A model generated the notes under the pieces. It searched no databases, was not told where the DNA came from, and saw only the letters and a list, made by a program, of their open reading frames with translations. A stretch of DNA of 53,675 bases from the NCBI GenBank assembly GCA_020355165.1, contig CP070661.1:2619678-2673352 (forward strand), written 5' to 3'. The translations under genes and the position numbers were made by a program. The first letter of the stretch is position 1. Each line of letters opens with the position of its first letter. This DNA comes from Burkholderiales bacterium (lineage in GTDB: Bacteria; Pseudomonadota; Gammaproteobacteria; Burkholderiales; Burkholderiaceae_F). Shown one piece after another: positions 48,876 to 53,675 of this stretch.

Positions 48876-50060
48876 TCAGCCTGCGGCAATCTTCCCGGCG
48901 AGGGCGACCAGCGAGCGGTCGGCTCCTGCCGGGCCGAGCAGCGAGATGCCGAGCGGCGCGCCCAGCCTCGATGACAGCGGCACCGTCACCTGCGGGAAGC
49001 CGCTGAGCCCGGCGATGCACAGCATCCGGATCGCCGCGTTGCGATAAGCCTCGAGTTCGCTCTCGTCGGCGGCCAGCAGCGGCGCGACGTCCGGCATCGT
49101 CGGCATCACCAGCACGCCGTCGCGTCCCAGCAGGTCGGCCAGGTGGCCGCGGTACCTGTCGCAGAAGTGGGCGGCGCTGGTGACCTGCTCGTCGGTCACC
49201 TGCCGGGCCCAGGCGAAGCGCTCGGCGACGCCGGGCCCGAGCGGCGGCGCGAATCGCTCGATGAAGGGCCCGTCGACCATCCACGCCTCCCGCCCCTGCA
49301 GGTGGCGGAAGCCCCAGTACATCGCATCGAACGACTCGAGCGCGGCGTCGCACGGCTGCGCCTTGCCGAGCGCCGCCTCGACGCGCGCCAGCGCCGGCGA
49401 GAGGGCGCCGGCGACCTCGCGCGCCAGCAGGTTCCATACGTCGACCGGTCGCAGCAGCCGCACGGGTGCCGGCAGCGGCGCGGCATCGGCGCCGAGCAGC
49501 ACGTCGGCGACGCGGCCGAAGGTCGGCGCATCACGGGTGAAGAAGCCGCAGGTGTCGAAGCTCGGCGCCAGATCGAGGCACCTTTCGAGCGAAACCCGGC
49601 CGTGCGTCGGGCGGATGCCGAACAGGCCGCAGTGGCTGGCCGGGGCCCGCACCGAGCCGCCGGTGTCGGTGCCCAGAGCGAAGTCGCACAGGCGGTTCGA
49701 CACCGCGGCTGCCGACCCGCTCGACGAGCCGCCCGGGATCCGCTCCGGCGCCCCGCCGTTCACCGGCGTGCCGAAGTGGGCGTTCTTGCCGTTCATCGAG
49801 AAGGCCAGTTCGTCGGTGTGCGTCTTGCCGACGAAGCGGGCGCCGGCGTCGAGCAGCGTCTGCACCGTCGGCGCGGTGGACGTCTTCACGCCGGAGACCG
49901 CCAGCAGCAGCGGGTTGCCGCCGCCGGTGGGATAGCCGGCGACATCGATCAGGTCCTTGACCGCGAAGGTCAGCCCGGCGAGCGGTCCGCTGACCGCGTG
50001 CGCCACCGGCGCGGCCGGGTAGGGGACGAAGGCGTGCGCGGGGTTGTCGGGCAGGTGCAT
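48876..50060 (-). CDS. Amidase-signature family hydrolase (AMI1-like short form)
   Basis: A 394-residue amidase with the Ser-cisSer-Lys triad: Lys35 in FAVKDLIDVAG, the cis-Ser within PGGSSSGS (112-114) and the nucleophile Ser136 in GTDTGGSVRAP. The GYPTGGGNP loop, THTDELAFSMNGKNAHFGTP and FGIRPTHGRVS are close to the AMI1/indole-acetamide-hydrolase branch, as I recall it, rather than to GatA. The length (about 400) fits that short form. It lies divergent from a second AllC-type enzyme and convergent with the first, so the three probably act on a shared pool of N-substituted compounds. Confidence 0.85.
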   Translation of the reverse strand: MHLPDNPAHAFVPYPAAPVAHAVSGPLAGLTFAVKDLIDVAGYPTGGGNPLLLAVSGVKTSTAPTVQTLLDAGARFVGKTHTDELAFSMNGKNAHFGTPVNGGAPERIPGGSSSGSAAAVSNRLCDFALGTDTGGSVRAPASHCGLFGIRPTHGRVSLERCLDLAPSFDTCGFFTRDAPTFGRVADVLLGADAAPLPAPVRLLRPVDVWNLLAREVAGALSPALARVEAALGKAQPCDAALESFDAMYWGFRHLQGREAWMVDGPFIERFAPPLGPGVAERFAWARQVTDEQVTSAAHFCDRYRGHLADLLGRDGVLVMPTMPDVAPLLAADESELEAYRNAAIRMLCIAGLSGFPQVTVPLSSRLGAPLGISLLGPAGADRSLVALAGKIAAG

Positions 50061-50211
50061 GGACGGTTGCCTCCGGTCTGGACTTGGCCGGCGAGCAGCA
50101 TAGCCGGGGCCGCTGGCGCGCAAGGCTGCGGCCGACGGCGGGCCGCGGCGGGCAATAATCGGGTTGCGATATCGGCGTCGACCCCGGCTGCCGCTGGCGC
50201 GGACCCAAGGC

Positions 50212-51483
50212 ATGGAACAGCAGATCGATTGCAGTTTCGGCACCGAGATCATCCTGCTCGCCGAGCAGCTGGCCGGGCACAGCGACGATCCTTCGGCGCT
50301 GACGGTCGCCTACCTGACGCGCGCGCACCAGACCGCCGGCGCGGAGATCGCTGGCTGGATGATCGAAGCCGGCATGCAGGTGCGCATCGACGCGGTCGGC
50401 AACGTCATCGGCCGCTATGCGGCAGCCGACCCCGAGGCGCCGGTGCTGATGACCGGCTCGCACTTCGACACGGTGCGCCACGGCGGCAGGTTCGACGGAC
50501 GGCTCGGCATCCTGGCGCCGATCGTCGTCGTCAGGCAGCTGCACCAGCGCGGCGAGCAGCTGCCGTTCCATCTGGACGTGGTCGCGTTTGCCGAGGAGGA
50601 GGGCCTGCGCTTCCGCTCGAGCTTCCTCGCCTCGAGCGCGCTGGTCGGGCAGTTCGATTTCGCGCGGCTCGAGCAGAAGGACGCCGACGGGGTCACGATG
50701 CGCGAGGCGATGTGCGCCGCCGGCCTGCCGGGCACCGAGGAGGCGATCGCCGCCTGCGCCGTCGAGCCGCACCGCCTGCTCGGCTACATCGAGGTGCACA
50801 TCGAGCAGGGGCCGGTGCTGCTCGAGCGCGGCCTGCCCGTCGGCGTGGTGACCTCGATCGCCGGCAACGTGCGGCAGCGTACCGCCGTGCGCGGGCTGGC
50901 CAGCCACGCCGGCACGACGCCGATGCCGATGCGCCGCGACGCGCTCGCCGCCGCAGCGGAGATGGTGCTGGCGGTCGAGCGCCGCTGCGGCGACCCGCGG
51001 TATGCGGCGCAGGCGCTGGTCGGCACGGTGGGGATGGCCGGTGTGCCGCAGGGTGCCGCCAACGTGGTGCCGGGCCAGTGCGAGTTCTCGCTCGACGTGC
51101 GCGCCGCCGACGACGCCACCCGGGACGCGGCGGTCGCCGACCTTGACGCCGAGTTCGCCCGCATCGCCGCCCGGCGCGGTGTCGAGCTGTCGCTGTCGCA
51201 GACCATGCGCGTGCCGTGCGCAACCTGCTCGCCGCGGCTGATGGATCGCCTGGCCGCCTGCATCGATGCGGCCGGCGTCCCGGTGCTGCGGCTGGCCAGC
51301 GGGGCGGGGCACGACGCGATGGTGATGGCGCGCATCACCGACGTGTGCATGCTGTTCGTCCGCTGCGGCAACGGCGGCATCAGCCACAACCCGCTGGAAA
51401 CGATGACCGCCGGCGACGCCGACGTCGCCGCCCGCGTGCTGCTCGACTTCCTGCAGCGGACGGCGACGGAGTGCGGACGATAG
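50212..51483 (+). CDS. M20-family N-carbamoyl-amino-acid/allantoate-type amidohydrolase (second)
   Basis: A 423-residue member of the same AllC/HyuC family as the gene at 47409. Key parts are GSHFDTVRHGGRFDGRLG (His84, Asp95), AFAEEEGLRF (Glu129/130), EVHIEQGPVLLERG, GLASHAGTTPMPMRRDALAA and SGAGHDAMVMARITDVCMLF. It shares the fold and motifs but only moderate identity with the first copy, so they are likely to differ in substrate. RCGNGGISHNPLE keeps the metal-binding His. The start ATG at 50212 lies in a 151-base gap divergent from the amidase, with an AATAAT near 50153 as the only -10-like word. Confidence 0.87.
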   Translation: MEQQIDCSFGTEIILLAEQLAGHSDDPSALTVAYLTRAHQTAGAEIAGWMIEAGMQVRIDAVGNVIGRYAAADPEAPVLMTGSHFDTVRHGGRFDGRLGILAPIVVVRQLHQRGEQLPFHLDVVAFAEEEGLRFRSSFLASSALVGQFDFARLEQKDADGVTMREAMCAAGLPGTEEAIAACAVEPHRLLGYIEVHIEQGPVLLERGLPVGVVTSIAGNVRQRTAVRGLASHAGTTPMPMRRDALAAAAEMVLAVERRCGDPRYAAQALVGTVGMAGVPQGAANVVPGQCEFSLDVRAADDATRDAAVADLDAEFARIAARRGVELSLSQTMRVPCATCSPRLMDRLAACIDAAGVPVLRLASGAGHDAMVMARITDVCMLFVRCGNGGISHNPLETMTAGDADVAARVLLDFLQRTATECGR

Positions 51484-51574
51484 CGGAGGAACCGTGTCAT
51501 TCCTGCGAAAGGGGGAGCCCGGTCTTCCTTCGCAGCACGGCGGCGGAGTGTGGACGATCGTGCAATCGGCCGTC

Positions 51575-51594
51575 GTCCCCGCGCAGGCGGGGAC
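51575..51594 (+). repeat. Extragenic palindrome, single unit (CCCCGC subtype)
   Basis: Arms GTCCCCGC (51575-51582) and GCGGGGAC (51587-51594) surround the loop GCAG; CCCA follows. The stem-loop is identical to that at 53475-53494. The bases beyond CCCA differ from the other CCCCGC units, so only the first 24 bases are shared. Confidence 0.75.
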
Positions 51595-51641
51595 CCATTT
51601 TCGGAGAGCGGCGGCGGAATGCGGGCGATCGTGCAGTCGTC

Positions 51642-51709
51642 GTCCCCGCGAAGGCGGGGACCCAGTGTCTTTCGACGCAAAGCCGCTGGGTTCCCGCCTG
51701 TGCGGGAAC
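51642..51709. repeat. Head-to-head pair of 31-bp palindromic units
   Basis: The left unit (51642-51672) has the stem GTCCCCGC/GCGGGGAC followed by CCCAGTGTCTTT. The right unit (51679-51709), reverse-complemented, has GTTCCCGC/GCGGGAAC followed by CCCAGCGGCTTT. Six bases separate them. This is the layout of a BIME: two REP-like hairpins in opposite orientation with a conserved flank beyond each stem. Confidence 0.8.
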
Positions 51710-51873
51710 GACGCCACGCAATGTTTCTCCGCCTGCGCAGTACCGACACCCCCGGCGGATTCCCGCTGCCGCCGACACGACACGAGCCGGCGGCCCGACT
51801 GCCTCCCGGTGCTAACATCCGCGCGCCGGGTCAGGCGATCTCCAAGGGTTGCGCCCGGTTTTCTTTCGTCTCG

Positions 51874-52266
51874 ATGTCCGCCACCCCCGCGCGCCCTCTG
51901 GTCCACACGCGAAGCACTTGCGTGCGCGCATCCGCGCGCGACGACGGCCCGTGCGCGCTCGAGGCGGGACCGGCGGACCTCGGGGAAGAGCGCCGCGCGC
52001 AGGCCCTGAGCATCCGCAAGGTGACCAGGCCGGTGCACGAGATGCAGCCGCGGCGGGCACGCTGCAGCGGACCGAGCATCGCCGATGCGCCGGCGCAGTC
52101 CGGCCGGGCGGCGCACTCCGGTCAGCGCGAGTGGCTGGATCATCAGCGAAGAGGCGAGCGGCCGCGGCGGCGCGAAGGCCGAAGCGGGCTGTCGGACGCC
52201 GGGCCGGCGCAGGCGAGGGGCGCGGGCGAGAAGACGCAGCAAATCACCGAGGGGCGGGGCAGATGA
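51874..52266 (+). pseudogene. Possible degenerate DUF2889-like ORF before sucC
   Basis: A 130-codon ORF beginning [18 protein letters not shown]. The N-terminal 75 residues line up, with spacing kept, with what I remember of DUF2889 proteins that precede sucC in betaproteobacteria: PLxHTR, then RDDG, then PVHEM about 35 residues later. Other expected positions are lost, and the C-terminal 55 residues are Arg/Gly/Gln-rich and look non-coding. The ORF is shorter than the usual (roughly 190) and has no ribosome site. It ends by overlapping the sucC start (ATGA). It could instead be a chance ORF in the sucC leader. Confidence 0.35.
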
Positions 52267-53426
52267 AGATCCACGAATACCAGGGCAAGGAGATCCTCAA
52301 GCGCTACGGCGTGGCGGTGCCGCGCGGCGTCGCCTGCTTCAGCGTCGACGAGGCGATGAAGGCGGCCGATCAGCTCGGCGGGCCGGTGTGGGTGGTCAAG
52401 GCGCAGATCCACGCCGGTGGCCGCGGCAAGGGCGGCGGCGTGAAGCTCGCCCGCTCGAAGGACGAGGTGCGCGCGCATGCGTCGAGCATCTTCGGCATGC
52501 AGCTGGTCACGCACCAGACCGGACCGCAGGGGCAGAAGGTGCGCCGGCTGCTGATCGAGGAGGGCGCCGACATCAGGAAGGAGCTGTATGTCGGCATGGT
52601 GGTGGACCGCGCCACGCAGCGCGTGTGCCTGATGGCCTCGAGCGAAGGCGGCATGGACATCGAGGAAGTGGCGGCGAAGACGCCGGAGAAGATCCACAAG
52701 GTCTTCGTCGACCCGGCGCGCGGGCTGACCGACGCCGAGGCCGACGACGTGGCGGCGAAGATCGGCGTGCCGGCGGCCTCGGTGCCGCAGGCGCGGGCCG
52801 TGCTGCAGGGGCTTTACAAGGCGTTCTGGGAGACCGACGCGTCGCTGGCCGAGATCAACCCGCTGATCCTGACCGGCGACGGCCGCGTGGTCGCGCTCGA
52901 CGCAAAGATGAACTTCGACTCCAACGCGCTGTTCCGTCACCCGGAGATCATCGAGCTGCGCGATCTCGACGAGGAGGACCCGGCCGAGGTCGAGGCGTCG
53001 CAGCACGACCTTTCCTACATCCAGCTCGACGGCAACATCGGCTGCCTGGTCAACGGCGCGGGGCTGGCGATGGCGACGATGGACACCATCAAGCTGTTCG
53101 GCGGCGAGCCGGCCAACTTCCTCGACGTCGGCGGCGGCGCCACCACCGAGAAGGTCACCGAGGCCTTCAAGCTGATGCTGCGCAGCCCGAAGCTGAAGGC
53201 GATCCTGGTCAACATCTTCGGCGGCATCATGCGCTGCGACGTGATCGCCGAGGGCGTGGTCGCGGCGTCGAAGGCCGTGTCGCTGAAGGTGCCGCTGGTG
53301 GTGCGCATGAAGGGCACCAACGAGGCGCTCGGAAAGCAGATCCTCGCCGACTCGGGACTGCCGATCATCTCCGCCGACACGATGGCCGAGGCCGCCGAGC
53401 GCGTGGTGGCGGCAGCGAGGGGGTAG
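52263..53426 (+). CDS. sucC: Succinate-CoA ligase (ADP-forming) beta subunit
   Basis: A 387-residue TCA-cycle enzyme subunit that, with SucD, converts succinyl-CoA to succinate with ATP formation. [20 protein letters not shown] opens the ATP-grasp domain, which continues with [20 protein letters not shown] and [14 protein letters not shown]. The C-terminal domain has [33 protein letters not shown] and [15 protein letters not shown]. The length is standard. GAGGGGCGGGGCAG lies before the ATG. The partner sucD, normally directly downstream, is not in the next 250 bases. Confidence 0.97.
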   Translation: MKIHEYQGKEILKRYGVAVPRGVACFSVDEAMKAADQLGGPVWVVKAQIHAGGRGKGGGVKLARSKDEVRAHASSIFGMQLVTHQTGPQGQKVRRLLIEEGADIRKELYVGMVVDRATQRVCLMASSEGGMDIEEVAAKTPEKIHKVFVDPARGLTDAEADDVAAKIGVPAASVPQARAVLQGLYKAFWETDASLAEINPLILTGDGRVVALDAKMNFDSNALFRHPEIIELRDLDEEDPAEVEASQHDLSYIQLDGNIGCLVNGAGLAMATMDTIKLFGGEPANFLDVGGGATTEKVTEAFKLMLRSPKLKAILVNIFGGIMRCDVIAEGVVAASKAVSLKVPLVVRMKGTNEALGKQILADSGLPIISADTMAEAAERVVAAARG

Positions 53427-53474
53427 GGCGGCTAAGGGGTAGGAGTTGCGCGCGAGAAAGGGACTGGGGGCGTC

Positions 53475-53505
53475 GTCCCCGCGCAGGCGGGGACCCAGCG
53501 TCTTT
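53475..53505 (+). repeat. Extragenic palindrome upstream of the GIY-YIG gene (31-bp unit)
   Basis: Arms GTCCCCGC (53475-53482) and GCGGGGAC (53487-53494) with loop GCAG, then CCCAGCGTCTTT. It differs from the left unit at 51642-51672 at only two of 31 positions. It lies 48 bases after the sucC stop and 8 bases before the nuclease start codon. Confidence 0.82.
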
Positions 53506-53513
53506 GATCGGCG

Positions 53514-53675
53514 ATGGAAAAGCGGTTCGTCGTTTACATCCTCGCCAGTCGTCGAAATGGCACCTTGTACATCGGCGTGACTGCGGACCTCGTCAAGCGA
53601 GTCTGGGAGCACAAGCAGAGTTTCGTTAACGGCTTCGCGAAGGAGTACGGCGCCAAGACGCTGGTCTGGTACGAG
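53514..53675 (+). CDS. GIY-YIG nuclease family protein, partial (cut by window end)
   Basis: The first 54 codons of an ORF open at the window edge. FVVYILASRRNG and TLYIGVTADLVKRVWEHK contain the paired VYI/YIG strands and the catalytic Arg of the GIY-YIG fold, in the small YhbQ/UPF0213-like form (family members are about 80-100 residues). Family members are assumed to be single-domain endonucleases, few of known function. There is no strong ribosome site; the start lies 8 bases after a 31-bp palindromic unit. It interrupts the expected sucC-sucD pairing. Confidence 0.85.
   Translation, partial: MEKRFVVYILASRRNGTLYIGVTADLVKRVWEHKQSFVNGFAKEYGAKTLVWYE

Larger units (their letters stand above)
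51484..51873. other. Gene-free spacer with extragenic palindromes
   Basis: The 390 bases between the second amidohydrolase and the DUF2889-like ORF hold three palindromic units, at 51575, 51642 and 51690, plus a worn fourth near 51498-51520. No reading frame with a ribosome site is seen. A promoter for sucC may lie in 51710-51870, but I cannot point to one. Confidence 0.6.

Noticed and set aside
51575-51709. CRISPR-like array
   Set aside because: The repeats are few, unevenly spaced, in opposite orientations and palindromic, with no unique spacers of constant length and no cas gene nearby.
51831-52079. Two reverse-strand ORFs of 82 codons before sucC
   Set aside because: They overlap each other in different frames, have no ribosome site and show no recognisable motif.

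Overview
This 53.7 kb window is a gene-dense, very GC-rich stretch of bacterial chromosome, roughly 70% GC by eye. Conserved gene blocks point to a betaproteobacterium, probably Burkholderiales or a close relative: dusB-fis-purH-ruvC-ruvA-ruvB, amgK-murU beside lptD-surA-pdxA-ksgA, tRNA-Met/miaB-phoH-ybeY-corC-lnt-glyQ-glyS-plsC-ygjP-gloA, and a response regulator/kinase pair divergent from recA-recX. The taxon is inferred from gene order and protein style, not from a search.

Layout. 1-4.5 kb: a Yej-type oligopeptide ABC importer (two permeases and a double ATPase). 4.6-6.5 kb: an exported S9 peptidase. 6.9-12.6 kb: two large TonB-dependent receptors, each followed by an intrinsic terminator. 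12.8-16.8 kb, reverse strand: tonB-exbB-exbD-exbD plus a TPR protein. Together these look like a peptide-scavenging route: outer-membrane receptors energised by the TonB system, a peptidase that trims peptides, and the Yej importer for the inner membrane. 17-25.9 kb, reverse: Holliday-junction resolution (ruvABC), purine synthesis (purH), Fis, DusB, a UbiH-like hydroxylase and the MurNAc-recycling pair murU/amgK. 26-31.8 kb, forward: lptD-surA-pdxA-NTF2-like-ksgA. 31.8-43.2 kb, reverse: the miaB-to-gloA housekeeping block behind a tRNA-Met gene with a clear promoter. 43.3-45.5 kb: a two-component system. 45.8-47.3 kb: recA-recX under a promoter with a LexA box. 47.4-51.5 kb: an accessory amidohydrolase-amidase-amidohydrolase module. 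52.3-53.4 kb: sucC, then the start of a GIY-YIG nuclease gene cut by the window end.

The most unusual signals lie at junctions between conserved genes. Families of extragenic palindromes sit at the left edge of the window, on both sides of the amidohydrolase module that separates recX from sucC, and 8 bp before the GIY-YIG nuclease gene that follows sucC where sucD would be expected. Three of the units share a 31-bp core with a fixed orientation, two of them arranged head to head. A different 73-bp inverted repeat occupies the glyS-plsC junction, where betaproteobacteria often carry gmhB. A short ORF before sucC resembles a worn DUF2889-type gene. The rest of the window is ordinary housekeeping content, with no phage, integron, IS transposase or CRISPR seen.
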